A DNA stretch of 24,036 nt from Amoebophrya sp. AT5.2 (taxonomy: Eukaryota; Sar; Dinophyceae; Syndiniales; Amoebophryaceae), in NCBI GenBank assembly GCA_005223375.1, contig RXOD01004327.1, positions 1 through 24,036 on the forward strand, in the 5' to 3' direction. Within the stretch, counting starts at the first letter, position 1. Every line of letters begins with the position of its first letter. Positions 10,347 to 19,321 of the stretch are shown here, piece by piece. Under the pieces are notes generated by a model. It ran no database searches. It was not told the DNA's origin and saw only the letters and a list, made by a program, of their open reading frames with translations. Position numbers and translations under genes: made by a program.

Positions 10347-12485
10347 TTAGTTCGTGACCACTGGCGGTCGAAACGTGTTCAGGGTGAGCGCTATGTATTG
10401 GTAGTAGCTCACGAGCGAAATGAGCTCTACCAGCCCCTGCTCCTTTCCGCCAAAATACTGCACAGCTTCAGCGTACAGCTCGTCGTCGACAATGTCCTGC
10501 TTCTCCAACAGTTCAAAACATAACCGCAGCAGCAGCAACTCGGCCTTTGTCAGCAAGTGATTCTTGGCGTCCTCGTTCTCAAACAGCTCCGCGTTGAACA
10601 GCGCCGCGCGACCTCCAGGACACGATCCTGCCTCTTTAGATTTCGCTAGCAATTCCTTCATCTTTTCCACGACTTTCTCGCGTACCCCCGCACGCAATGC
10701 CTCGCTTTCATGGATCGCGATTTCATGAACGCAGCGCGTCCAGGCCCCGACAAAGAGGATGATCAGCTCGGTCTCGTGCTGCGCTAATGCTTTCAGTCCG
10801 TAGCGGCACACTTTCCCCAATTTTTGACTCGCGTCGCACACCTCCGGCGATGCCATCCAAATACTGAACGGACCCTGGGCGAAGCCGGTTCTCGGCCGGC
10901 TGCGGACAATGTCGTCGCGGATCTCCCGCTGCCGCTCTGTGAGGCCTTTGTCCGCCTCAACCAGCGGACCGGTGTAGCGAGTGGGCGCGGATATTCTCGG
11001 GAGTGAGGTTCTTGGTTCGGAAGTCGAGACTTTCACTTTTGATGTGCTTTCGTTTTCCACCAGCACTGAAGATTTCATCGTGCTGGCTGGAACTACTGGA
11101 TAGGAATCCACGACCTCCTCAACCTCGCTTTCGTCGAACCCCGCTGGCACTGCGACTCCGACGTCTTTCGCTGTCGCCACTAGTTCCCTCAGCGTGCCCA
11201 AGGACAAGGGCAGCACGCCGGCTGCGGTTCGACTCTCGAACGTCCGCTGTTCGAGCTCGCCCGGAATGAGAATTTCTCTCCCCTCGCAGCCCTGCCGCAG
11301 CGCGGCGGACTTCATGAACTCCGTGAGAAGCCGCACCTCGTTCCCGAACGCTGGCGCAAGAGCAGAGGGCCCCACATCTACGATCACCGTAAACATCGAG
11401 TTGATGATCAGGCCCTGGTCCCGCCGGTACTTCGGATGGATCGTGTTCCCGCCAGTCAACGCGCCGCCGAGCACCTCGCACAGAAACGACAGCGCGTACC
11501 CCTTGTGGTCCGCGAAGGGAAGGAGAGCACCAGCAGCGGGGGGCGGGCCGCTAGTACAAGAACTATCGCTTCCGCTGCTGCCAGAGGAAGCTGCTGCTGA
11601 AGTGACCACCGTCGAATTTCCCGGGGGGAACATCACGCTCGGGTCCCGCGACAAGCGCCCCTCCGCATCCAATACAATCTGCTGGTTCTCGGGCAGCAGC
11701 TCGCTCCGACCCATGTACTCCCGCACCTTTCCCAGTGCCATCGCGGAGGTGGCGTAGTCAAGCACAATCGGCGGTGCTCTACTTCCACGACCCGATGCTC
11801 CTTCTCCAGCAACTCCTACTTCTGCATTAAAATTCGGGCACCCCACCGTGAACGGATTCGTGCCCAGACGCGCCTCTTTTCCAGACGCGCACGCCACCAA
11901 CGGCTCGTGCCCCGCAACGTTGGTGAAGTGGATCGAGACGCAATTGGCCCTCGCGCAGCTCTCGGCATAGGCACCGATCCGGCCGAGATGGTGACAGTTC
12001 TTGAGTTTCACGACGCTAACGCCAAACGTCCTCGCGCACTCGATGCCGCGTTGCATCGCGCGCTGACCCTGGACCTGCCCGTAGCCAAGTTGGCCGTCGA
12101 AGTGTAGGATCGCTTGGCGCGGTCGCTTTATTTGTGCTTCTTCATCAATTGATGCTGCAGCTCCTTCTTGGTCTACTTCCTTTAGCTCAGCGTTTACATT
12201 CAATTCACCGGCCTTCGCCGAGCGGATGTAGCGTGGCAGATACCCGACGCCATGGCTATCGACGCCCTTCAGATTCGCCTCGACGAGGTTCGCGGACACT
12301 GTTGCGGCCTCCTCCTCGCTGGAGCCGGCACTTTTGAGGAGCGACTTTGCGAAAGCTCGAAGCTGGTCCGGGTCAACGGTGCGAGTCGTGGCGACGGCTC
12401 GCCGCCCCGAGAGGGTGGTCCGCTGGCTTGCGCCGGCGCGGGTGCACACTTGCGATGCTACTGGAGACGCGCGCATGCGCATCAT
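10347..12485 (-). CDS. malate/L-lactate-type dehydrogenase fused to a CMD/AhpD-like domain
   Basis: 712 residues from ATG (two adjacent ATGs) to TAA. Residues 1-36 are rich in Arg, Ser, Thr and Ala without acidic residues, which suggests a mitochondrial presequence. Residues 37-448 form an Ldh_2-type NAD(P)-dependent 2-hydroxyacid dehydrogenase, a family distinct from classical MDH/LDH. Visible marks are GVDSHGVGYLPRY (74-86), HHLGRIGAYAE (165-175), LGTNPF (207-212), DYATS (243-247) and LPFADHKGYALSFLCEVLGG (322-341). A Ser-rich linker (450-505) leads to a carboxymuconolactone-decarboxylase-like helical domain (515-708): PRTGFAQGPFSIW, ETELIILFVGAWTRCVHEIAIHE, and a late AVQYFGGKEQGLVELISLV. 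The CxxC of peroxidatic AhpD is absent, as in the decarboxylase-like branch. The two parts probably act on the same metabolite (inference from fusion). The substrate cannot be read from sequence. Confidence 0.85.
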   Translation of the reverse strand: MMRMRASPVASQVCTRAGASQRTTLSGRRAVATTRTVDPDQLRAFAKSLLKSAGSSEEEAATVSANLVEANLKGVDSHGVGYLPRYIRSAKAGELNVNAELKEVDQEGAAASIDEEAQIKRPRQAILHFDGQLGYGQVQGQRAMQRGIECARTFGVSVVKLKNCHHLGRIGAYAESCARANCVSIHFTNVAGHEPLVACASGKEARLGTNPFTVGCPNFNAEVGVAGEGASGRGSRAPPIVLDYATSAMALGKVREYMGRSELLPENQQIVLDAEGRLSRDPSVMFPPGNSTVVTSAAASSGSSGSDSSCTSGPPPAAGALLPFADHKGYALSFLCEVLGGALTGGNTIHPKYRRDQGLIINSMFTVIVDVGPSALAPAFGNEVRLLTEFMKSAALRQGCEGREILIPGELEQRTFESRTAAGVLPLSLGTLRELVATAKDVGVAVPAGFDESEVEEVVDSYPVVPASTMKSSVLVENESTSKVKVSTSEPRTSLPRISAPTRYTGPLVEADKGLTERQREIRDDIVRSRPRTGFAQGPFSIWMASPEVCDASQKLGKVCRYGLKALAQHETELIILFVGAWTRCVHEIAIHESEALRAGVREKVVEKMKELLAKSKEAGSCPGGRAALFNAELFENEDAKNHLLTKAELLLLRLCFELLEKQDIVDDELYAEAVQYFGGKEQGLVELISLVSYYQYIALTLNTFRPPVVTN

Positions 12486-12670
12486 CTTTTGTTTATCCTA
12501 AAATCAGGTGATAAGGTTAAGGCCGGCGGATGTTGACAATGACGAATCTAGTTTCGATGCAGCTCCTTCTGCTCTCTCACTATTTTATTGTCTGCTTTTT
12601 CTTGTGCATCCGATACGATGCTGATGATCCGCGGACTCCACTACGAAGCAAACGTTATTTGCAGCACTCC

Positions 12671-14102
12671 TCATCTCATGTACGTCTTGCAGTGCTGCCC
12701 GAATAGGTCAGGGTCGATTTTCGCGGTCGCATTCGTTCCGCCTCCTCGATTGAGTTCGAGAAAATCCATGGAAAAGCTCCTCCATGCAAGCATTGACTGT
12801 CGTCACGTCCATCCATGTAAAAAAGAAGGAAAAATTTTAGCGCTGATGTGTTTGTATGTAGAAATATTCCAGCCGCGCGAGAAACAAAAACCTCATGGGC
12901 GCTATACCTTCACCTCTGCTGCTCGCGCTTCTAGCCGCAGCGCGATGTTCATCTCGAGGACCGAGAATTCGTGCCCTAAAAACGAAAACTTCATATCCGT
13001 GCACACCTTTTCCACGAATTCCTTCACTACTGGCTTTCCTTTCAATTGTATCATCTTCCGCAGTATCCTCACTCGTATTTGCTGCTCGACATCGAGGAAG
13101 TCAAATAGCTCCGCTTCGGTCGTGCTCGCCAGCGTTTTGCCCATGCCAGCGGCGGCGGAAGAACTGCTGCTTGAACTCATCCCTGCTTCCCCACCCGCTG
13201 GCACGTGTTCTCTGAGCTTGTGCAGGAAGATTTGGTCCCGCTCGTTCGCGTAGTCATAGAGCACTCCGTCGTCGTCGTCCTCATCGTCAAACACGGGTTC
13301 CTGCTGCGTCCCCAGGTAGTTCGGGTTCTTGGCGCGGAACTGCATCAGAAAAACCTTCCCCGGTACCGTCAAATGAAACTCGTCATGCCTGCTGCGCTTA
13401 CCACGGAGGAAAAGAGATTTCTTCTCGCACATGTTCGTCATTGCCGCCCACGCGCCGAACATTTTTTCGCTGCCCTCCGCGGGCTCCATGCGCGAATTGC
13501 AGTACTTCTGGGAGCGCTGTGTTGCGGCACGTACACGTAGTTTTGTCTTTGGATATAAGTAAGTAGCAGCTTTAGCTTTTGATGCAAGCATATTAAGCAA
13601 CAAATAAAAGCGGCTGAAGCGGGCGCAGTACGTCGATGATTTCCTTCTTCGTCAGTTTCAGGCCTTTCTCCACCGCCGCGTTGCCGTTCTCGCTGGTTGG
13701 CCAGTTCCTGAGAAGCTGCACAACTTTATTCACTACGGCATCCGCCCCTTCCTTCCCTTTGTTGACGAACTCCATGTCCTTAAAGTCCTGCAGAAAGTCA
13801 TTTCCGACGTCTCCGCCATACCGCGGTTTCAGCGTTTCCAGCAGCGTCTCCAAAAACCCGCACGTGATCCCGTAACTGCCACTGCGATACTTCATGCGCG
13901 ACACGAACTTGGCGTTCTCGGGAATCACCTCCTCGAGCAGGTAGTTTCTCGCCTTCCCGGAGTCCTCGTCGGAGAGCAGCTTAAACCAGTGGTCGGAGTG
14001 CTTCTCGAAGAACTTCTCGACGTACTTGGGCTGCGCCGCGCCGTCGACGCGCTGCCGCTTCGACCCATGCAGAAGAGAGTCTGGATCGTCATAGTCCAAC
14101 AT
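12671..14102 (-). CDS. MUS81-like winged-helix protein, three exons
   Basis: Exons 14102-13632, 13516-12908 and 12796-12671 give about 401 residues. Exon 1 has ICRMLD just before or at the start, then KYRSGSYGI and, at its end, LTKKEIID. Exon 2 resumes RSQKYCNSRM and continues FGAWAAMTNMCEKKSLFL and EFHLTVPGK. Spliced, this follows MUS81 closely: an RSGxYAI motif, LTKxEI...QxYC, a GAW/TAW helix, and a xxLTxxG strand. MUS81 is the catalytic half of a structure-specific DNA endonuclease that resolves recombination intermediates in the nucleus. The following segment (LFDFLDVEQQIRVRILRKMI...FLGHEFSVLE) could be an ERCC4-type nuclease core, but GDxnERKxxxD is not readable and there is no C-terminal HhH region. 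Family members are usually longer (over 500 residues). The start is uncertain: ICRMLD lies across the first ATG, so an upstream exon (perhaps 14525-14763) is likely. Function is inferred. Confidence 0.55.
12797..12907 (-). other. possible intron 2 of the MUS81-like gene (111 bp)
   Basis: The donor is AAG|GTATAG and the acceptor is GACGACAG. It is phase 0, with a TTTTTCCTTCTTTTTT tract inside. The exon beyond encodes 41 residues (ending DPDLFGQHCKTYMR) before TGA at 12671. The alternative is no splicing: the protein then ends one codon later at the TAG at 12902. Confidence 0.45.
13517..13631 (-). other. intron 1 of the MUS81-like gene (115 bp)
   Basis: The donor is GTACTG after ATCATCGAC and the acceptor is CGCAACACAG before CGCTCC. 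It is phase 0. Joining gives KKEIIDRSQKYC, which restores the exact residue spacing of the MUS81 winged-helix motif. Unspliced, exon 1 runs only nine residues beyond the donor to a TAA. Confidence 0.75.
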
Positions 14103-14776
14103 CCTGCATATAGAGCTATAGATACCCAAACGTAACCGATGAGAATGAGTGATACGTTGCTACAACTAGATCTGCTCCATCCTCGTCCGTGTAAGTGCTG
14201 CTACTGCTAGTGCTCGCATATGCTAAAAAAAATGATTGTGATTCAATGTGCGCTCCCGCAGGTCGCCTACCACGTATACCAACTTACTCCTCGTGTTTCT
14301 TCGGTTATTTGAGCTGCAGTATTTTAGTCTCCTAGTTTGTCCGTTTTCATCTAGTAGAATAGCGACCAAAAAATCTGTATCCACTTTCTTCCTCGCCGCC
14401 GCGTTTCCCTTTGCTATTTCCGTCGATGTTCTCGAGTCATGATCCTCATTTTCCGCTGACACGCGCATCCTTTGTATCGAGGCGAACACAGAACAGAACT
14501 AACTCGAGCCCTTCAACATCTTACCCACCGTTAACGCCAGCAGGTGTGTCAATCGTCCTCGTCGACAGCGCAGCTATGAAAAAAAGCTCATCGTGCAAAG
14601 GTTGCACTCCTTGAGTTCTTGACCTATTTGACGTTGACCGTGTGTTGTTGAGTTCAATCATCTTCAAATTAAGCACCGCAAGGGATAAGTTCGTCATGCT
14701 TAAGTTCTGCATTCTGTTCTCGTTGAATTGCGTAGTCGTAGACTCGTGTCGTTTAAATCGCATACTACCATCATGA
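14103..14776. other. spacer with a candidate 5' exon of the MUS81-like gene
   Basis: A minus-strand ATG frame, 14763-14525, ends at a good GTAAGA donor in phase 2. A TATCTATAG acceptor at 14116, also phase 2, would join it to SICRMLDYDD. That would be a 409 bp intron. The frame is not clearly similar to the MUS81 N-terminal HhH region, and its ATG is only 13 bp from the kinase stop. Another frame (14489-14290) ends at a GTAAGT donor in phase 1, which matches no acceptor here. Nothing else is supported. Confidence 0.3.
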
Positions 14777-17700
14777 TCATACCCACACCTGGTTCACAGC
14801 GTCAAAGCGGCGTATTCGCACCTTGCTGCCGTTCTTCACCTGTGGCTGCGGTAGTTGGCGTTGCTGTGGTATGAGTACAAGAGGCTCTGGCTCCTCCCGA
14901 ACCGGCGGCATGTGGAATTGAGGGCGGCGCCCGGCTCCCGTCGCGGCCGCGTCCTCTCGCGCTCGGATTTCTGCTTCCCCCCGCGGGGTATGATCGTCAA
15001 CAAACTGCCCTTGTTCATTCTTATGTCCTCTACTCGAGCTGCGCACTACTCGCCTCACTGGCTCGCGCTGCTCGTGTTCCTCGTGATAGGCCCGCGTCGA
15101 AGCCTGTCGCTCGGGAAACACCAGATCCCGCGGATCGGGGTCCCCCGGAAACCGCGGCACTGGGTGCCGCGGGTCTTTTGGCGACATGTGGTCGCCTTGC
15201 TTCCACAGCCGGTGATGTTGTCCTTCGTAGTCGAACAGCACGGAAGGAGAAACGTGGACGTGCTCCCTCGAGCGTAGTGCTCCTGCACCTGCTCCGTTTG
15301 GAGATGATGACCTTTTCGGAGACAAGCACCAGTCCCTCTCGTCGCCGACCATCTCTTGCTGGCCGGACAGGATTCGGGCGGCAGTTGGCTGGTCCTGCGG
15401 ACTGGGAATCACGTAAGAACGCTCTCCTTCGTGTTCGCTTTCCCGCCCGTGTCTTCTCTCGACTGGTTTTGTGTTTCGCTTTTCGCGTGGTGGCGAGCGC
15501 GAAGAAGGACGATGATGTCGCATTTCGTGGTGCCGTCGCGCTTTCGCAACATGGAGGTCGGGGAATTCGGCGTACCGCGGCTGTGGCGAGGCGGACCTGC
15601 GACTGCGGCTGCGGTCCGAGCGATTTGAACGGTTCGAGCGCCGGCTGCGCGAACGAGATGACGGTCTGCTTCTTTGCCCACCTTGCCCACCTCGAGCATC
15701 GTCGAATTCTCTACTCCGATAGAACGAATAACGAGGCGTGTCTTCCTCCACGTCCGTTTCCTCGGTGTCTGCTTCCGCGTAGACGAGGGCCCTCTGTGCT
15801 GTAGTTGGTCGTGGTCCATAGCGTGGTGCTCCTGCATCACTTTCACTACTCGACCACGCCTTCTTCTTCCCGACTCGCACAACTGCGAGCGACGACGCGT
15901 CCTTCACCAAGTCGTCGCCATCTGCATCCATCGACGGCTTCCCTGCTGCGGCCGCCAATCGGAATTCCTCGCTAGCCCGCAGCCACCGCCTGTCCTTCGT
16001 CGAAGGCGCGTCGCGCAGCTGGTTCTTCGCTGTAATCTGCTCCGGCGGCGTTGTGTAGCTCCGGTAAGGGTTGTACGAAACGGAAGAATCACGAGAGTTC
16101 GACCTTGACCTTTTGTCGCCGGCGAAACTCCCCGCACTCCGCGAACGCGCTTTCGCTCGATCGGAACTGCGGCTCCTGCTCTTTCGTCCTCCGCAATTCT
16201 CATTGTTGCGCAGCGGAGGTGGAAGTGGAAATGCAGGGTTCTCCCCTTCAATCAAAGGCGGCCGCGCCAGCACTGTTTCTCCGACGATGCAATCGTAGCT
16301 GCGCTCGCCTCGATCCGACGGCTTTCCAGCGGGCCCTGCGGCGTGGTAGGCTGACTTCGACATCGTTGGTCTTCCTCGTCGCTCTTCTACTTTGTCTCGT
16401 CCACCGGCGGACGATTGCGACCGGTCTCTGTTGTTGCGCGCCAGAACCTGCTGATACAAGCGATCCCGCAAACCGGTAGAAAACGCTTCATCGTGAGGGT
16501 CGTAGTCTCGAGGACCACTGGAGCGCTCTTTTTTCCGCTCGGCAGAGGCAGGTGGGGGCTCGGCCTTCCTATGGCGCGGAACTACGTCATCTACGAGATC
16601 GTCCGAACAACTCGGCTCAGCAGGATGGTAGAGATCCATTGCGTTATTTTCCCCGTCCTGGTCCCGCCGCTGGCTAACCACGCCAAACTTCGCTGGCTTC
16701 GCCCCCGTATCTGGCGTTCCCAGGAGGCCCACTTTCGGGGTGATGCGATTTCCCTTTTTGGCGCCGCCCTTCAGCTTCGGGTCGTTCGGTGAATCTGCGT
16801 AGAATAGCTTGGCTTGCCGGTTTTCGACGCGTCGCCTTCTTTGGAGAGAAGTGTCGGACGAATCGGAAGAGGATGGACGAGCGCGCGGGGCCGCGTGATG
16901 TCGCGGCGCATCATGTGCTTCCCCCGGCGCATCAGGCTTTTTTGTTTTTCGATTTCTCCGGCCATCGTCATCACTTGACGACGGGCTCGACGAAGATGCG
17001 CCGCGGCTGTTTCCGCGGCCCCGACTGTACGGATTGAAGTCCTTCCCATGTTGCGCCACAGGGACCCAGGAGGAAGCGCGTTTCCGCCCCGTGTATATGT
17101 CGGCTTTCCGTTTGTCAGCCGCAGCGCGCCCCGCCCGTCCTGGCTCTATCATTTTCCCCCCCGCCAGCCCAACTGCCCGCTTTGCATCGCGCCAGCAGTC
17201 TTGATGCTGATGGTCCCCGCGAAGGTGTTTCTGCGCGTCGACGCTCGGGAAGTACGGAGGTCGCGGCGCCGATGCAGCCCGCAAGCGACGCTCGTCCGAA
17301 GGCCGGATGTTGTTCCAGTGCACGTTACTAGAGTTGGTCGAAGGCGGGTTTGAGTTGGAGTTTGTTCTCGACGGCGGTTTTGACGAGTTTACGTCCGACG
17401 ACGGCCTCTGCGGCTCTTGCAAATCTGCCGACGAGGATGGTGGTGATCCGACTGGCACCGGAAGCCCCGTTATCGCTGCCGGGCAGTCGCTGGCACGAGC
17501 TGGAGAAGTTTTGGAACAAGGTGCCGCTGTTGCTCCACTCCCGCCTCCTCCGCCCCCCGCCTGCATCGAGCCTCTGTGCAATTGGGTTTTTACGATTGCG
17601 TACAGCTCCTCGGCGTCCGGCCGCTTCCCCGGGTCCTTTTGCAGGCACAATTTCACGATGTTCTGGAACCCTTTGTGCGTCAGCGGCTTGTACCTTCCCC

Positions 17701-18694
17701 GCAACACCGCGTTGGTCACGTCCCGCAGACTCTCCCCCGCGAACGGCATCCGCCCGTCGGGGGAGGCCACCTCGTACAGCAAAACACCGAGGGACCAGAT
17801 GTCCGTTTTCTGCGTGTACTTCATCCCCGATATGATCTCCGGCGATAGGTACAGCGGCGTCCCGTAGAAGCTGCACAGAAAGTCGCCCGGGTCGTTGCCC
17901 AGCCGGCGGCTCACGCCAAAGTCCCCCACTTTGCAGTAGCCGTCCTTTGTCAGAAACACGTTCAGCGTCTTCACGTCCCGGTGCACGATGCCCTTGCGGT
18001 GGATGAAGCGGATCCCGTTCAGGATCTGCAGAAACAGGTCCCACACCTCCGACTCGCGGAAAAACCGGCTCGTGCGGGTGCGGATGCGCACTTCCTTGTT
18101 CAGATCGCCCTTCGCGGCGTACTCGATCACGAGAACGAGGTGCTTGTCCTCCAGGAAGTACCCGTAGCACTCGATCACGTTCTTGTGCCCCCGGCACTCC
18201 ATCAGGAGGTCGTATTCGTGCAGCAGCGAAAAGTTGTCCAGCAGGTTGCGGTTCTTGCCCCCCCGAGCCTGTTCGGGGGCTCGTCCGTTTCCGTTTCCAC
18301 CTCCGACCACAGCAGGGGTTCCGGATGGGGGTCGTCGGCTGCGGTTTCCTCCTGCGTTCATCATGTTCTCGAGCTTCCTCAGATTCGGGTTCATGGAGGC
18401 CGCGTAATTGTTGTCGTTCGCGGCGTCGTCGTTGTAGTGGTAGTGGTTGCCGCCACAGTTCGCACTCGCACTCTTCCCGGAAAACCGTTCCCGGAGAGAG
18501 GCGGCGTTCTGGTTCGCCAAATCCGCGGCGGAGTAGGGCCGCTTCTTCAGAACAACTTGGGTGCCCCTGCGCAAGCTTTTGTCGTCGGAGGACAAAACCT
18601 TGGCGAGGAAAACGACACTGCAAGCAGAGCGGAAAAGCTCCTTCACCACGTCGAACTGGGACATCGAGTGAAAAGGACCCTTCGACGCCTCCAT
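14777..18694 (-). CDS. NEK-like serine/threonine kinase with long RS-rich tail
   Basis: 1305 residues from the ATG at 18694 (context GCAACCATGG). The frame is open further upstream, but that part looks non-coding (Arg runs). Kinase domain 14-372: VVLKK with the ATP-site Lys at about 50; helix-C Glu at about 160 (LLHEYDLL); hinge VIEYAAKGDL; HRDVKTLNVFL (238-248); DFG (258-260); GTPLYLSPEI (278-287); DIWSLGVLLYEV. The order and the SPE/GTPLYLSPE form are NEK (NIMA-related) type. Those kinases act in mitosis, at centrosomes or on cilia and flagella. Two oddities are visible: no glycine-rich loop (FRSACSVVFLAK stands in its place), and a low-complexity insert of about 95 residues between Lys50 and helix C. 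The remaining 930 residues are disordered, Arg/Ser/Pro/Asp-rich, with SR-dipeptide blocks near 830-870 and 1005-1035. Subfamily is not assignable. Confidence 0.85.
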   Translation of the reverse strand: MEASKGPFHSMSQFDVVKELFRSACSVVFLAKVLSSDDKSLRRGTQVVLKKRPYSAADLANQNAASLRERFSGKSASANCGGNHYHYNDDAANDNNYAASMNPNLRKLENMMNAGGNRSRRPPSGTPAVVGGGNGNGRAPEQARGGKNRNLLDNFSLLHEYDLLMECRGHKNVIECYGYFLEDKHLVLVIEYAAKGDLNKEVRIRTRTSRFFRESEVWDLFLQILNGIRFIHRKGIVHRDVKTLNVFLTKDGYCKVGDFGVSRRLGNDPGDFLCSFYGTPLYLSPEIISGMKYTQKTDIWSLGVLLYEVASPDGRMPFAGESLRDVTNAVLRGRYKPLTHKGFQNIVKLCLQKDPGKRPDAEELYAIVKTQLHRGSMQAGGGGGGSGATAAPCSKTSPARASDCPAAITGLPVPVGSPPSSSADLQEPQRPSSDVNSSKPPSRTNSNSNPPSTNSSNVHWNNIRPSDERRLRAASAPRPPYFPSVDAQKHLRGDHQHQDCWRDAKRAVGLAGGKMIEPGRAGRAAADKRKADIYTGRKRASSWVPVAQHGKDFNPYSRGRGNSRGASSSSPSSSDDDGRRNRKTKKPDAPGEAHDAPRHHAAPRARPSSSDSSDTSLQRRRRVENRQAKLFYADSPNDPKLKGGAKKGNRITPKVGLLGTPDTGAKPAKFGVVSQRRDQDGENNAMDLYHPAEPSCSDDLVDDVVPRHRKAEPPPASAERKKERSSGPRDYDPHDEAFSTGLRDRLYQQVLARNNRDRSQSSAGGRDKVEERRGRPTMSKSAYHAAGPAGKPSDRGERSYDCIVGETVLARPPLIEGENPAFPLPPPLRNNENCGGRKSRSRSSDRAKARSRSAGSFAGDKRSRSNSRDSSVSYNPYRSYTTPPEQITAKNQLRDAPSTKDRRWLRASEEFRLAAAAGKPSMDADGDDLVKDASSLAVVRVGKKKAWSSSESDAGAPRYGPRPTTAQRALVYAEADTEETDVEEDTPRYSFYRSREFDDARGGQGGQRSRPSSRSRSRRSNRSNRSDRSRSRRSASPQPRYAEFPDLHVAKARRHHEMRHHRPSSRSPPREKRNTKPVERRHGRESEHEGERSYVIPSPQDQPTAARILSGQQEMVGDERDWCLSPKRSSSPNGAGAGALRSREHVHVSPSVLFDYEGQHHRLWKQGDHMSPKDPRHPVPRFPGDPDPRDLVFPERQASTRAYHEEHEQREPVRRVVRSSSRGHKNEQGQFVDDHTPRGEAEIRAREDAAATGAGRRPQFHMPPVREEPEPLVLIPQQRQLPQPQVKNGSKVRIRRFDAVNQVWV

Positions 18695-19321
18695 GGTTGC
18701 GGTAATATTTCGCGGTGCGCGAGAAAGGCGAATCTGCGTCCGCGTTCTTCTTCTTCTACTTCTACTACTATGCGCACTAGCCCAATTCGATGTGACAAGA
18801 AAGCCTAACACATGCACTTGGTGACAACTTCATCATGTCGAAGTCGATAACGGTTTTGCACACTACATTTACATGCTGATCATACCGTTTACTTCACTGG
18901 GCTTCTTCTACCTCCCACAGTCTCTCCGCTACCGTCGGCGTCGCCGCTCGCGATCCAGTAGTTACGCTCGCACTCTCACCCTACAACGACCGACTCCGAC
19001 ATCGATCATTGTCATTTCTCACGGCGAATTTTTACTTTCGCAGATATGTTATCGTATGACGGTCGTGGGTCGTCTGTCCTTGGTGGCCATCTGCAGCCCC
19101 GTCATGCGACCGACCGACATGGTTCTGTGGTTTCTTTCCAACCGGCATTGTATAAGACACTTGCAGAATATGGCGCAAGCACGGTATGAAACCAAGTGGG
19201 TCAACATTTTCACGTGGAGTGCGGCATGATTGTTCACGTGTAGCATTTTCGTGTGGTGGAAAATGAATCCGAAACGTCGATGTTTATTTACAACCTACAT
19301 GTTGAAGCATATGAAAGTAGC
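18695..19321. other. spacer between kinase start and small MGC gene, no gene supported
   Basis: Frames here are short or Arg-rich and continue the upstream kinase frame (to 18817) without recognisable content. A plus-strand ATG frame at 18873-19229 (118 codons) has no recognisable features. The region presumably holds the kinase 5' leader and the 3' region of the neighbouring gene. Confidence 0.5.

Noticed and set aside
14290..14489. second upstream exon of the MUS81-like gene ending at GTAAGT
   Set aside because: Its donor phase (1) does not match any acceptor that gives the correct downstream frame (phase 2).
17981..18808. 275-codon plus-strand frame across the kinase start
   Set aside because: It is antisense to the conserved HRD/DFG kinase core. 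It has no recognisable motif and reflects the GC-rich codons of the real gene.
18695..18817. 41-residue N-terminal extension of the kinase
   Set aside because: It is Arg/Ser-rich without kinase features. The ATG at 18694 has better context and starts just before the domain.
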